Positions 54,001 through 63,080 of a stretch of DNA of 64,000 nucleotides are shown here, one piece after another. A program made the position numbers and the translations under genes. Numbering within the stretch: the first letter of the stretch is position 1; each line of letters opens with the position of its first letter. The notes under the pieces were generated by a model that did not search any database, was not told where the DNA came from, and was given only the letters and a program-made list of their open reading frames with translations. This DNA is from CAYZQH01 sp050300015 (GTDB lineage: Bacteria; Pseudomonadota; Gammaproteobacteria; Pseudomonadales; Cellvibrionaceae): contig JBNKWZ010000001.1 of the NCBI GenBank assembly GCA_050300015.1, forward strand, positions 1 to 64,000, read 5' to 3'.

Positions 54001-54620
54001 GGTACCCCATTTTGTCTATGCGCTCTATTCCCAAAGACAAAAAATACCTTGAGCGCTTTTTTAAAGAGGATTTGCAAAAAGCCCATATTACATCGCCCTT
54101 GGAAATCAGCGATATCTGGCCAGAAAACTACAGCGTGAACAGCGTTCAAAAAGTGTGGTCGGCCAAGTTTGCTGCGCGCCACCCCAATGTGGCCGTGCTG
54201 GATTTGTCCAGTTTTAAATGCGGCCACGATGCCCCCACTTATGGGTTGGTGGACCGCATGATTGAAGCGGCGGGTACCCCCTATTCGGCGCTGCATGATA
54301 TCGATGCCAACAAACCCTCGGGCTCTATTAAAATTCGGGTGAAAACTTATGGTTACACCTTGAAGCTCGCCGAAGAGCGTTTAGAAGACAGCCGCCGCAA
54401 ACACAAGGCGCTGGAGAAAACATTGATCGAAAAGCGCATTGCGCTTTTGGAATCCGCCCCGGATAGCGTCAAGCAAGATGGTGCTTATGTGGCTGAGATG
54501 GAAAAATGGGAGGCGCAATTGCGCGCGGTATCGGATACTCAAAGCGCACCCCGCCAAGAGGCGCAATGGGTTAGTGCCCTTGTGCCACAACAACGAATTA
54601 ACGCTGTAGAAATCGACTGA
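51021..54620 (+). CDS. Acyl-CoA dehydratase activase-like protein with two ASKHA ATPase domains
   Basis: 1199 residues (GTG 51021; ATG 51033 is an alternative start). Two BadF/BcrA-type ATPase domains follow each other: the first with LGIDVGSTTVKLVVV and NDKCASGTGATID (about 10-300), the second with IGLDGGSTSSKCVLVD and SNSCSAGNGMLL (about 350-610). Then comes a DUF2229/HgdB-like region with a Cys cluster (CTFCANNCSRTF, about 655) and DPCFPAKV. In the 2-hydroxyglutaryl-CoA dehydratase system the activase fires electrons into the dehydratase with ATP. The next gene, 36 bases on, supplies the remaining dehydratase-like part. The true substrate is unknown. Confidence 0.85.
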   Translation: MVSTMGQVSDLILGIDVGSTTVKLVVVNAKSQSIIWSRYQRHETRQAEKVLEMLQAVCEELPTLDLQTTRAFITGSGAGPIEPHVNAKFIQEVNAVTMAVEALHPDVGSVVELGGQDAKIIMFKTHEQTGEKRSTTSMNDKCASGTGATIDKCFVKVGMPKEAIPELQFDPTKLHHVAAKCGVFAETDIVNLVKSGIPANEIMCSLADAIVSQNISVLTRGNTLKPKVLLLGGPNSYLPFLRECWRYRIPQTWEERGFDWPRDTPLDELIFAPQNSEYYAAYGAVLFGMHESHNVCVKELDTLKTFIRDGRKAQLGNNAGPPLAASDAIANEFVQRFQVPSFNAITVKPQQTIRGTIGLDGGSTSSKCVLVDADGNILQKVYQLSKGNPLEDMKQMFRTLKDWAQKQNAKLQVDGFGVTGYAGDVMEAALKADANIVETVAHMKSAQNYFPDVDVICDVGGQDIKVLFMQNKVIKNFRLSNSCSAGNGMLLQAMADQFGVPVEQYAEKAFKAELSPEFSYGCAVFLDSDRVNFQKEGYNGEELLAGLALVLPKNIWQYVVQIPRMAELGRVFVLQGGTQKNMAAVKAQVDYIQERVPDAEVHVHPHTGEAGALGAAFEAQRVVARTGQSRFIGLDKAIALHYTTRNDEETRCTFCANNCSRTFIDAEVSNEETVRYISGFSCEKGTVEDHDALRALNRTRRERMMAYPNLVDYEATWAFKPMMKPEPMPDGGTTIADIEVKRTVFGGVKRKTIQRGFERSTPEVWQWRDSVRVGIPKALNIWSTAPFWRAYFEALGLKSRNVVFSDDTGEEMWQAGGKYGSVDPCFPAKVVQAHIHNLLFEHHTKKPLNIIFFPSITHIPTFVENVMDTACCPIVAGTPKVINAAFRKEQDYFATRDISYVDTAVSMNEPLLLKRKMFEAFCELLQLTEDENNFAVDQAFKALEKFDQHMQDKGRAMLDALEREGRIGLLMIGRPYHNDPGMNHGVLEEYQSMGYPILSMRSIPKDKKYLERFFKEDLQKAHITSPLEISDIWPENYSVNSVQKVWSAKFAARHPNVAVLDLSSFKCGHDAPTYGLVDRMIEAAGTPYSALHDIDANKPSGSIKIRVKTYGYTLKLAEERLEDSRRKHKALEKTLIEKRIALLESAPDSVKQDGAYVAEMEKWEAQLRAVSDTQSAPRQEAQWVSALVPQQRINAVEID

Positions 54621-54656
54621 ACCCTCGATCAAAATCGAACAGAAGGAGTGCCGCTT

Positions 54657-56447
54657 GTGAACCCTCAAACGTCCGACAGTAGCCAGAATGATGTCAACGC
54701 CTTTTTAAAAAGTGTAGAGCAGACCGTAGAGCAATTCGAGGTAGAAGAAAAACAACGGTTGGCCATTGATGATACTCAAACCGAACACTGGTTTGATGCC
54801 AACCCCACCACTTTCACGGCTGAACAACGCGCGCATACCACCATTTTGCATGCGGGCTTAACCATGGCGCACGACTTTTTTATTCAAAATGCGTTTCGGG
54901 GCCTGGGCTATAAGGTGGAGGCCATGGATGTGCCCGACCAAAAATCGCTGCAGTTTGGACGAGAGTTTGGCAACCGCGGCCAGTGTAACCCCACCTATTT
55001 TACTGTGGGCAATTTGGTAAAAAAATTGAAAGAGATGGAGGCCTCGGGCATTCCCAAAAAAGACATTATCGGCAAGTATTTATTTGCCACTGCCGGTTCG
55101 TGCGGGCCCTGTCGTTTTGGCACCTATGTGACGGAGTATCGAAAAGCATTGCGCGATGCAGGCTTTGAAGGCTTTCGAGTGATTTTGTTTCAACAATCCG
55201 GGGGAGCCAAACAGGCCACTGGACAAGAGCTTGGATTAAAAATTAACGCCCAATTCTTTTTAACCATTGCCAAGGCCATTATGGTAGGGGATGCCTTAAA
55301 CGCCATGATGTATCGCATTCGCCCTTATGAAGTGGAGCCTGGGGCGACCGATGCGGCGGTGGCGCGTGCCAAGGTGAGAATTGGCAAAAGCTTTGAGGCA
55401 CGCAAGGGCTTTTGGCGGGCACTTTGGCAAACCAAGCGGGACTTTAATCGCATTCAAGTGGACCGCTCACAGGTGAAACCGCGGGTGGCGATTATTGGTG
55501 AATTTTGGGCCATGACCACCGAGGGTGATGGCAATTATAAAATGCAGCGCTTCTTGGAAAAGGAGGGTGCTGAGGTGGATATCCAGTTAGTAACCAACTG
55601 GATGTTGTACTTAATGTGGGCGGCGATTTACGACACAAAAGAACGTGCGAAACTCAAAGGCACTGATAAGGGCTTGGGTCAAAATGGCTCCAAGTTTGCG
55701 CTCGAAGGTGTGAGTGTGGCTAAAAAACTTTGGGGCTTGCGTATTGTGGAACGCTACACCCGCTTGAGTTTTTACACCTACGCCAAGGTGATGGGGTTAC
55801 GCGGTTACCATTTGCCAGACCTCGACCATATTGCCGAAATCAGCCACGAGTTTTACGACAACAATTTGCGCGGTGGTGAAGGCCACATGGAAGTGGGCAA
55901 GTTGATTCACAATGTGGTGGATCAAAAAGTGAATATGACCCTGAGCATCAAGCCTTTTGGCTGTATGCCTTCGAGCTCGGTCTCCGACGGGGTGCAGTCC
56001 ATTATTACCGAGCTGTATCCCACCGCCATTTTCCTACCCATTGAAACCAATGGCGACGGCGCGGTGAATGTTTATAGTCGAGTGCAAATGCAGTTGTTTA
56101 AAGCGCGCAATACTGCTCAGCAGCAAGTCAAAAGCGTGCTGGAAGACAATGGTCTATCGCAAACAGAATATCAAACGCTTTTGAAACGCTACCCTGGTGC
56201 CCACAAAGCCTTGTATTACAGCAAAAATGTGGGTGCCTGCACGGCGTTGGATTTGGCCCAGGATGTTTTGCATCGTCACCGCTACAAGTGGTTGGCTCCC
56301 TTGCACAGGGCTTGGCAAGTGGTGGCGCGCGTTGGTGCAGGGTCGAAGGATCACACCTTAAGTGCGGTGCGTCGCGCGGCCGATCAATGTAAAACCAACC
56401 TCGCGCCGAGCACTCAAACTGAGGCGGTCAAAATCGTAGAATTGTAG
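54657..56447 (+). CDS. 2-hydroxyacyl-CoA dehydratase subunit-like protein
   Basis: 596 residues from GTG 54657 (AAGGAG eight bases upstream; GTG 54648 overlaps that site). It contains SCGPCRFGTYVTEYRKAL and a later IKPFGCMPSSSVSDGVQS, both typical of the HgdB-like/DUF2229 C-terminal part of the large CoA-activase fusion proteins, with Cys residues for an Fe-S cluster. In many bacteria this region is fused to the activase; here it is a separate, co-transcribed gene. It probably works with the preceding protein in an ATP-driven radical dehydration or an unknown reduction. Confidence 0.8.
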   Translation: MNPQTSDSSQNDVNAFLKSVEQTVEQFEVEEKQRLAIDDTQTEHWFDANPTTFTAEQRAHTTILHAGLTMAHDFFIQNAFRGLGYKVEAMDVPDQKSLQFGREFGNRGQCNPTYFTVGNLVKKLKEMEASGIPKKDIIGKYLFATAGSCGPCRFGTYVTEYRKALRDAGFEGFRVILFQQSGGAKQATGQELGLKINAQFFLTIAKAIMVGDALNAMMYRIRPYEVEPGATDAAVARAKVRIGKSFEARKGFWRALWQTKRDFNRIQVDRSQVKPRVAIIGEFWAMTTEGDGNYKMQRFLEKEGAEVDIQLVTNWMLYLMWAAIYDTKERAKLKGTDKGLGQNGSKFALEGVSVAKKLWGLRIVERYTRLSFYTYAKVMGLRGYHLPDLDHIAEISHEFYDNNLRGGEGHMEVGKLIHNVVDQKVNMTLSIKPFGCMPSSSVSDGVQSIITELYPTAIFLPIETNGDGAVNVYSRVQMQLFKARNTAQQQVKSVLEDNGLSQTEYQTLLKRYPGAHKALYYSKNVGACTALDLAQDVLHRHRYKWLAPLHRAWQVVARVGAGSKDHTLSAVRRAADQCKTNLAPSTQTEAVKIVEL

Positions 56448-56449
56448 AT

Positions 56450-57598
56450 TTATTGAGCCGCATCTGTGTTTGGGGGTGCTGTGGGTGCTGGCGCACTTTC
56501 GGGGTGTTGCAATAATGCCGCAAACCCTGATAGAGCCTGGTACAGCGCTTTAGCGGAGAGCTGAAAGTCTGTGCCCGGTGGCGCTTGGGTTAAGTTGGCT
56601 AAATGGGCGATGGCGGTTTCGAGCTTGGCATCGTCGAGCGCTGGGGTTTCGGCGGCGAAGGTTTTTAGCGCCGGTAATTGAATGTGAATACGCTGGTAAA
56701 GGGTTACAAGCTTAGCGTGTTTCCAGCCGAATTCTGTCTCCGGTGTGGCGGTCAACTCTGCCAGTTGGCCCATATGTTCGGCCACCAAGCTCAAGGTCAT
56801 TGAAGTCAAATCGCTTTGGGTGAGATGCTCGAGTGCACTGGCGGTTTCAGAGGCTTGCCAAATCCCCTTTAAAGCTTGGATATCGGCCCTCAGGGCTTGA
56901 TCGAGCAGTCGTAATAGTTTGCGTCGACGCATCACCGGCAGCTCTTCTAGGGTTTGGTAACCCTGAGTGGCTTGCGCGTCTGTAAGTGCGGTTGGTGGCC
57001 TATAGTTTTCAACACTACGATCACCACTAATGCCCAGTAGGCAATATTGCAATGGGTACAGCCCCAGTAACGCCTCTTCTTCCCCCATGGCCAAGTGTTG
57101 GTTGCGTAAATTGTCTTCAGCCAAAGGCAATGCAATATCAAACACCACGCCAGAATAGGCGTAGGGGCCAAAGGCATCCAAAACACCGGGTGCGATGGGC
57201 CAGGTGAGTAAAGTTTGGTACAGAGGTTCTAAGCGGGTTTGGTTAGAGGGCGCGCGCATGGCCAATTGTAGCCACGGGTTTAAGAGTTCCAGTGCCTGTT
57301 GTAAGGCCTGCCAATCGGTCTGTGCTTGGCTTAAGGTTGCTTGGTTGGGGGTAGATAGCAGTGCCTTGATGCTGGTATCGAGGGCTTGCGCGGCCGTTTG
57401 GCTTTTATGGATCAATGTTGGTACGTCGGGCCAGAAACTTGCCTGAAGCGAGGGGGTGGCCGGTTGCGCCGCCGTGGGTGAGGACGCATCAGAGGGGCTT
57501 GGTTGCACGGGGTTTGATCGGTCACAACCGCTGATGGCAAGGCTTGCCAGCAGACACCACACAATGGGCTGAAATGTCCGTTTTCTTGGGGCCGTCAC
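56450..57598 (-). CDS. Imelysin-like lipoprotein lacking the GxHxxE motif
   Basis: 382 residues with signal peptide and lipobox (AISGC, Cys25). The helical body follows the imelysin fold (all-alpha two-bundle): WQALQQALELLNPW, WPIAPGVLDAFG, YQTLEELPVMRRRKLLRLL and the closing helix with GFAALLQ. The GxHxxE site of true imelysins, expected around residue 185, reads GLYPLQYCLLG here, so the putative metal His and Glu are gone. Imelysin relatives are outer-membrane or periplasmic proteins linked to iron uptake. Confidence 0.75.
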   Translation of the reverse strand: MTAPRKRTFQPIVWCLLASLAISGCDRSNPVQPSPSDASSPTAAQPATPSLQASFWPDVPTLIHKSQTAAQALDTSIKALLSTPNQATLSQAQTDWQALQQALELLNPWLQLAMRAPSNQTRLEPLYQTLLTWPIAPGVLDAFGPYAYSGVVFDIALPLAEDNLRNQHLAMGEEEALLGLYPLQYCLLGISGDRSVENYRPPTALTDAQATQGYQTLEELPVMRRRKLLRLLDQALRADIQALKGIWQASETASALEHLTQSDLTSMTLSLVAEHMGQLAELTATPETEFGWKHAKLVTLYQRIHIQLPALKTFAAETPALDDAKLETAIAHLANLTQAPPGTDFQLSAKALYQALSGFAALLQHPESAPAPTAPPNTDAAQ

Positions 57599-57619
57599 AG
57601 GTTACCTCTTTCGCGTAAG

Positions 57620-58273
57620 TTATCGCAAACTGATCACTGGAAAGCCACGATCAAGTGCATAGGCGCGCAGCTTTTCGTCGGGGTCCACCGCCACGGGGTG
57701 TGTGACTGCCTCTAATAATGGCACATCATTAATGGAATCACTGTAAAAATAGCTGTCTGCCAAGGTGTGTGGGTGCTGTAGGAGCCAATCGTTAAGGCGA
57801 GTAACCTTGCCGTCTTGGAAGCAGGGCGTACCCACCGGGCGGCCTGTGTAGTGGCCGTCGATCACCTCAGGCTCAGAGGCGAGCATTTGTTGTATGCCAA
57901 AGTGTTGCACTATGGGTTCGGTCACAAAGCGGTTGGTGGCGGTGATTACCAGTAATGTATGCCCTTTGGCGCGGTGTGACTCGACTAAGCCTTGGGCCTT
58001 GGGCAACACAATGGGGAGGATTTTAGCCGCCATAAAACGTTGATGCAGGCGTTGGCACGCCTCCATAGAGCGTGTGGCCAGTGGTGCCAGCGCAAAGCGC
58101 AGGTACGCGTTGATGTCCAGCGTGCCGTGCTGATAGTCTTGGTAAAAACGGTCGTTCTCTGAGGCATAGGTGTCTGCATCCACCAGGCCTTGCTCGACCA
58201 CAAACTCTCCCCAGAGGTGGTCGCTGTCCCCTCCGATTAACGTGTTATCCAAGTCAAATATTGCCAGTGTCAA
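57620..58273 (-). CDS. HAD-IB family phosphatase, phosphoserine phosphatase-like
   Basis: 217 residues: motif I DLDNTLIGGDSDHLWGEF (nucleophile Asp7, acid Asp9), motif II Thr in LLVITATNRF, Lys in DGKVTRLNDW, and motif III YFYSDSINDVPLLE. This matches the HAD-IB subfamily of SerB-like hydrolases (often annotated histidinol-phosphatase-like, as HisB-N/CicA type). The substrate is uncertain. The gene is divergent from rppH with a 131-base gap. Confidence 0.88.
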   Translation of the reverse strand: MTLAIFDLDNTLIGGDSDHLWGEFVVEQGLVDADTYASENDRFYQDYQHGTLDINAYLRFALAPLATRSMEACQRLHQRFMAAKILPIVLPKAQGLVESHRAKGHTLLVITATNRFVTEPIVQHFGIQQMLASEPEVIDGHYTGRPVGTPCFQDGKVTRLNDWLLQHPHTLADSYFYSDSINDVPLLEAVTHPVAVDPDEKLRAYALDRGFPVISLR

Positions 58274-58404
58274 ATGGAGCCTCCTCGGCGTTTAAGATTA
58301 TAAGTTGCAGGCCACCAGGGGGCTGATGCGACGAAAATTGCTGATTTTGTTGAAATTGTGAAACAATAGGGCAAAACATTATAACAATGAAAGGTGAACA
58401 CCCT

Positions 58405-58905
58405 GTGATTGACAGCGATGGCTTTAGGCCGAATGTAGGCATACTGTTAACCAATGGCCAAGGTCAATTACTGTGGGCGCGTCGTGTGGGTGGACAAGAT
58501 GCCTGGCAATTTCCCCAGGGGGGCATCAAAGAAAACGAAGCCCCCGAAGCGGCACTCTATCGTGAACTGGAAGAAGAAGTGGGTTTGAGGGAGTGTGACG
58601 TGCGCGTATTGGGGGTTACTCGCGGCTGGCTGCGCTATCGTTTACCTGCGCGCTATGTTCGCCAGAAAGCCCCAGTTTGTATTGGGCAAAAGCAAAAGTG
58701 GTATTTATTGGAATTTTTAGGTACCGATCAGGCCGTTAACGTGACTCAGGGCGAGACGCCAGAATTTGACGGATGGCGGTGGGTGAGTTATTGGTATGCC
58801 ATAAACAACGTGGTGGCGTTTAAGCGTGATGTGTATCGTCGTGCGCTTAAGGAGTTGTCGCCCCTTCACGCTCAGTTTGAAGAGCGCATAGCAGTCAAAG
58901 GGTAA
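58405..58905 (+). CDS. rppH: RNA pyrophosphohydrolase
   Basis: 166 residues from GTG 58405. I prefer this to ATG 58387 because the family starts M/V-I-D-x-D-G-x-RPNVGI and AAGGTG lies upstream. It is a Nudix hydrolase with box GGIKENEAPEAALYRELEEE-VGL (GxnE-x7-RE-x2EE-x-GL), which removes pyrophosphate from mRNA 5' ends and starts decay. It lies five bases before ptsP, the conserved rppH-ptsP pair. Confidence 0.95.
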   Translation: MIDSDGFRPNVGILLTNGQGQLLWARRVGGQDAWQFPQGGIKENEAPEAALYRELEEEVGLRECDVRVLGVTRGWLRYRLPARYVRQKAPVCIGQKQKWYLLEFLGTDQAVNVTQGETPEFDGWRWVSYWYAINNVVAFKRDVYRRALKELSPLHAQFEERIAVKG

Positions 58906-58910
58906 CCTTT

Positions 58911-61193
58911 ATGCTCAATTCTTTGCGCAGTATTGTCCAAGAAGTGGTGTCCGCAAGAGACCTAAGCACCGTATTGGAAATTATTGTGACCCGCGTTCGA
59001 GAAACTATGAAGACCCAAGTTTGCTCGATTTACCTTCGTGATGCAGATGGTATGTATTGCTTAATGGCTACCGAGGGCTTAAACCCCGAGGCCATTGGCA
59101 ACGTGCGTTTGGCTGTGAATGAAGGCTTGGTGGGTATGGTCGCCGCCAGAGAGGAACCCATCAACCTTGATCAAGCCGACTCTCACCCGAAGTTTCAGTA
59201 TTTCCCCGCCACCGGTGAAGAGCGATACAGCGCCTTTTTGGGCGTGCCCATCATTCATCACCGAGTGGTACTCGGCGTATTGGTGGTACAACAAGGTGAG
59301 CGCCGCCGGTTTGACGAAAGTGAAGAGGCCTTTTTGGTCACCATGTCGGCCCAACTGGCCGGCGTAATTGCGCATGCGGAAGCCACCGGTGTGCTTGCGG
59401 TTATTGGCAGTAATACCGTACCCACCGAGGCGCGGTTCAACGGTGTGGCCGGAGCTCCCGGCGTGGCTCTGGGGCGCGTGGTGGTGGTGTCCCCCTTGGC
59501 GGATTTGACCGCGGTGCCCTATCAAACTTGCGATGACGTCACGCAAGAGTTGGCTTTCTTCCAAACCTGCCTGTCTGCCGTTCGCGAAGACGTTAAGCGC
59601 TTAGGTGAAGAGCTCAAGGAGCGCCTCAATAAGGAAGAGCAAGTATTGTTTGATGCGTACCTCGGTATGCTCGATGATGCCTCCTTAGGGGGCGAAGTGA
59701 CCGAGCGTATATTAGAGGGGGTGTCGGCCCAGTATGCTTGGAGTGAAGTGATTCTTGAGCACGTGAAAAACTTCTCTAGTATGCACGATCCATACTTGCG
59801 CGAGCGTGCCTCGGATGTGCAAGACCTGGGCTCTAGGGTGTTGGCCTATTTACAGGAATCTGCACAGAAGGAACGTGTCTACCCCGAGAACACCATATTA
59901 ATCGGCGAGGAGCTTACCGCCTCTGTTTTGGGAGAAGTGCCCCAGCATTGCTTGGCGGGCTTAGTGTCGCTTCGAGGTTCGGGTAACTCACACGTGGCCA
60001 TTTTGGCGCGCTCTATCGGCATTCCTACCGTGATGGGGGCAGTGGATTTGCCCTATACCAAGCTTGATGGTCGCGAGATGATCGTTGATGGTTATCACGG
60101 TACGGTGTTTTCCGACCCCTCGGCCAATTTAAAAAAGCACTACCAGGAGATTGCCGAGGAAGACCGGCAACTGGTGGCGGGTTTAGAGCAGCTCAAGGAT
60201 TTACCTTGTGAGACCTTAGATAAGCACCGGGTAGCTATGTGGGTGAATACCGGTTTAATGGTGGATGCGGTGTTTTCGCTAGAGCGCGGTGCCGAGGGGG
60301 TTGGGTTATACCGCACTGAAGTGCCTTTTATGTTGAGAGATCGATTCCCTTCGGAGGAAGAACAGCGCCTGGTGTACCGTGAGCAGTTGGAAACCTTTGC
60401 GCCGCACCCTGTGACCATGCGCACGTTGGATATTGGCGGGGATAAATCCTTGCCTTACTTTCCAATCAATGAAGACAACCCCTTTTTGGGGTGGCGCGGT
60501 ATTCGTGTCACCTTAGATCACCCTGAGATATTTCTGGCGCAGGTACGGGCCATGTTAAAAGCCAGTGAAGGCCTTAATAATCTGCGTATATTGTTGCCGA
60601 TGATTGCCTCTATTTCCGAGTTGGAAATTGCTCAAATGTTGATATTCCGTGCAGCGGATGAGCTGATGGATGAGGGTTACAATATTCAAATTCCACCCAT
60701 AGGCGTGATGGTTGAGGTGCCTTCGGCGGTATACCAGGCACGGGACTTGGCTGCCAGAGCTGATTTTTTGTCCGTAGGCAGCAACGATTTAACGCAGTAT
60801 CTTTTGGCGGTGGACCGTAACAATGCGCGCGTGGCAGACCTTTACAATGCTTTCCATCCGGCGGTATTACGGGCACTCTACAGCGTGGTGAAAGATTGTC
60901 ACAGTCAAGGCGTGCCGGTGGGTATCTGTGGCGAAATGGCCGGCGATCCAGCTGCGGCTATGTTATTGGTGGCCATGGGCTATGACGTATTGTCTATGAA
61001 CGCCACGAACCTGCTAAAAGTGAAATCTGTGATGCGGCAAATTTCCCTGTCTCATGCCGAAGCCGTGTTGGCTGAAGTCATGACCTTGCCGGATTCGGAT
61101 TCAATTCACCGCGCCATCGAGGCTGCTTTTGAGGCCTCCGGTCTGGCGCGATTATTGCGGCCCAAGCCTCCCCGCGAGCCTTTGGGAACCTAA
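58911..61193 (+). CDS. ptsP: Phosphoenolpyruvate-protein phosphotransferase PtsP (EI-Ntr)
   Basis: 760 residues: GAF domain (1-150), EI N-terminal and helical domain (170-330), phospho-His in RGSGNSHVAILAR, and PEP-binding barrel (380-740) with GVGLYRTEVPFM, SVGSNDLTQYLLAVDRNN and the active Cys loop GICGEMAGD. It starts the nitrogen phosphotransfer relay that links nitrogen and carbon status to regulation (NPr and EIIA-Ntr are elsewhere). The gene follows rppH and precedes lgt, as in pseudomonads. Confidence 0.96.
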   Translation: MLNSLRSIVQEVVSARDLSTVLEIIVTRVRETMKTQVCSIYLRDADGMYCLMATEGLNPEAIGNVRLAVNEGLVGMVAAREEPINLDQADSHPKFQYFPATGEERYSAFLGVPIIHHRVVLGVLVVQQGERRRFDESEEAFLVTMSAQLAGVIAHAEATGVLAVIGSNTVPTEARFNGVAGAPGVALGRVVVVSPLADLTAVPYQTCDDVTQELAFFQTCLSAVREDVKRLGEELKERLNKEEQVLFDAYLGMLDDASLGGEVTERILEGVSAQYAWSEVILEHVKNFSSMHDPYLRERASDVQDLGSRVLAYLQESAQKERVYPENTILIGEELTASVLGEVPQHCLAGLVSLRGSGNSHVAILARSIGIPTVMGAVDLPYTKLDGREMIVDGYHGTVFSDPSANLKKHYQEIAEEDRQLVAGLEQLKDLPCETLDKHRVAMWVNTGLMVDAVFSLERGAEGVGLYRTEVPFMLRDRFPSEEEQRLVYREQLETFAPHPVTMRTLDIGGDKSLPYFPINEDNPFLGWRGIRVTLDHPEIFLAQVRAMLKASEGLNNLRILLPMIASISELEIAQMLIFRAADELMDEGYNIQIPPIGVMVEVPSAVYQARDLAARADFLSVGSNDLTQYLLAVDRNNARVADLYNAFHPAVLRALYSVVKDCHSQGVPVGICGEMAGDPAAAMLLVAMGYDVLSMNATNLLKVKSVMRQISLSHAEAVLAEVMTLPDSDSIHRAIEAAFEASGLARLLRPKPPREPLGT

Positions 61194-61400
61194 TCGCCAT
61201 TTAAGGCGAGACATCTAGCATTGAAACTTCGCCGTGCATGGGTTTGGTCAATTTGTTTGCTCCCAGTCACAAGAATCAAAGAAACTTTAACGGCGACGCT
61301 CGTCTAAGTTGGGCTCTATTGAGCCTCCGTTTTGTTCATACCTTTAACAACCGAATGGCCGTGGTATGATGCGCGCGCAACCATCGTTAGGATTTTAAAG

Positions 61401-62237
61401 ATGTTGAAATACCCTGAAATAGACCCGGTGGCCGTGTCCATCGATGCGTTCACCGTCGCGGGCAAAACATTGGGCCCTTTTAATATCCATTGGTATGGGT
61501 TGATGTACCTGGTGGGGTTTGCTGGGGCATGGTTTTTGGCCGTGCATCGAACCAAAAATTCAGAGCGTGTGATCCGCCCCGAGCAAGTGGAAGACCTCAC
61601 TTTTTACTCCGCCATGGGGGTGATATTAGGCGCCCGAGTGGGGTATGTGCTGTTTTACAACGTCGGCGCGTTTTTGGATGATCCTTTGATGCTGTTTCGC
61701 GTGTGGGAAGGGGGAATGTCGTTTCACGGTGGCTTGATTGGCTTGTCGATCTCCACTTTAATATACGCCGCAAAAGTGAACCGTAACTTCTTTGATTTGG
61801 TGGATTTTATCGCGCCGTTTGCGCCCTTGGGGCTGTTCTTTGGGCGAATTGGTAATTTTATTGGCGGCGAATTGTATGGCCGCGCTACCGATGCTCCTTG
61901 GGCCATGGCATTCCCGAATGATCCGGGTGTGTTGCGTCACCCCTCACAGCTATACGAGGCCTTTTTAGAAGGCATAGTATTGTTTGTGTTACTGTTTTGG
62001 TTTTCGCAAAAGCCGCGCCCACGCGCGGCGGTGATCGCATTATTTCTGATCGGTTACGGCTGTTTCCGGTTTTTTGTGGAATTTTATCGGGCGCCGGATG
62101 CACACATCATGTTCGATTTGTTCGGCTGGATGACGCGAGGCCAGATTTTGTGTGTGCCGATGGTGGTAGTGGGCATGAGCCTACTCATTTGGACTTATCG
62201 CAAAGAGCCCGCGCGCAAAGCTGCCGTGGGCAAGTGA
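61401..62237 (+). CDS. lgt: Prolipoprotein diacylglyceryl transferase
   Basis: 278 residues from ATG 61401 (TAGGATTTTAAAG upstream; the earlier in-frame ATG at 61332 adds a non-family stretch). It is an integral membrane enzyme adding diacylglycerol to lipobox Cys. Motifs: WYGLMYLVGF, HGGLIG, and GRIGNFIGGELYGR with essential Arg and Asn/Gly residues. It serves the many lipoproteins in this window. thyA follows after nine bases. Confidence 0.96.
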   Translation: MLKYPEIDPVAVSIDAFTVAGKTLGPFNIHWYGLMYLVGFAGAWFLAVHRTKNSERVIRPEQVEDLTFYSAMGVILGARVGYVLFYNVGAFLDDPLMLFRVWEGGMSFHGGLIGLSISTLIYAAKVNRNFFDLVDFIAPFAPLGLFFGRIGNFIGGELYGRATDAPWAMAFPNDPGVLRHPSQLYEAFLEGIVLFVLLFWFSQKPRPRAAVIALFLIGYGCFRFFVEFYRAPDAHIMFDLFGWMTRGQILCVPMVVVGMSLLIWTYRKEPARKAAVGK

Positions 62238-62246
62238 AGGCAGAAT

Positions 62247-63080
62247 ATGCAGCAGTACTTAGATTTAATGCGGCACGTGCGCGACAGTGGTGTTCGTAAA
62301 GAAGACCGTACAGGTGTAGGCACGGTGAGTGTGTTTGGCTACCAAATGCGATTTAATTTGGCCGACGGTTTCCCTTTGGTAACCACTAAAAAATGCCATC
62401 TCAAGTCGATCATCCACGAATTACTTTGGTTTTTAAGCGGTGAGACGAATGTGCGCTATCTGCAGGATAATGGCGTTCGGATTTGGAATGAGTGGGCCAC
62501 CCCCGAAGGTGAATTGGGGCCGGTGTACGGCGCGCAGTGGCGATCGTGGGCTACGCCCGACGGCGAAACCATCGATCAAATCAGTGACGTGGTCGCGCAA
62601 ATTAAACAAAAGCCAGATTCACGTCGTTTGATCGTGTCAGCTTGGAACCCTTCTGTACTGCCCGATGAAGGTATTCCGCCCTACGAGAATGCCGCTCGGG
62701 GCAAAATGGCCTTGCCGCCATGCCATACCTTGTTTCAATTTTATGTACTCAATGGCCGCCTTTCTTGCCAGTTGTATCAGCGCAGTGCGGACATTTTTTT
62801 GGGGGTGCCGTTTAACATTGCCTCCTATGCTTTGCTCACTATGATGATTGCGCAAGTGACGGATCTGGCGCCTGGCGATTTTGTGCATACCTTCGGTGAT
62901 GCGCATTTGTATACCAACCACTTTGAGCAAGTGGAAACGCAATTGAGCCGCCAGCCATTGCCGCGGCCCAGTATGGTCCTCAATCCAGACATTAAGGACC
63001 TTTTTGCGTTTCGGTTTGAGGACTTCGAGCTTAAAAATTACGAGTGTCACCCACCCATCTCTGCTCCGATTGCGGTATGA
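62247..63080 (+). CDS. thyA: Thymidylate synthase
   Basis: 277 residues. It converts dUMP to dTMP with methylene-tetrahydrofolate. Catalytic Cys in LPPCHTLFQFYV, RTGVGTVSVFGYQMRF phosphate-binding Arg, QRSADIFLGVPFNIASYA and the C-terminal YECHPPISAPIAV are all intact. It shares four bases with folA, the usual gamma arrangement of lgt-thyA-folA. Confidence 0.97.
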   Translation: MQQYLDLMRHVRDSGVRKEDRTGVGTVSVFGYQMRFNLADGFPLVTTKKCHLKSIIHELLWFLSGETNVRYLQDNGVRIWNEWATPEGELGPVYGAQWRSWATPDGETIDQISDVVAQIKQKPDSRRLIVSAWNPSVLPDEGIPPYENAARGKMALPPCHTLFQFYVLNGRLSCQLYQRSADIFLGVPFNIASYALLTMMIAQVTDLAPGDFVHTFGDAHLYTNHFEQVETQLSRQPLPRPSMVLNPDIKDLFAFRFEDFELKNYECHPPISAPIAV

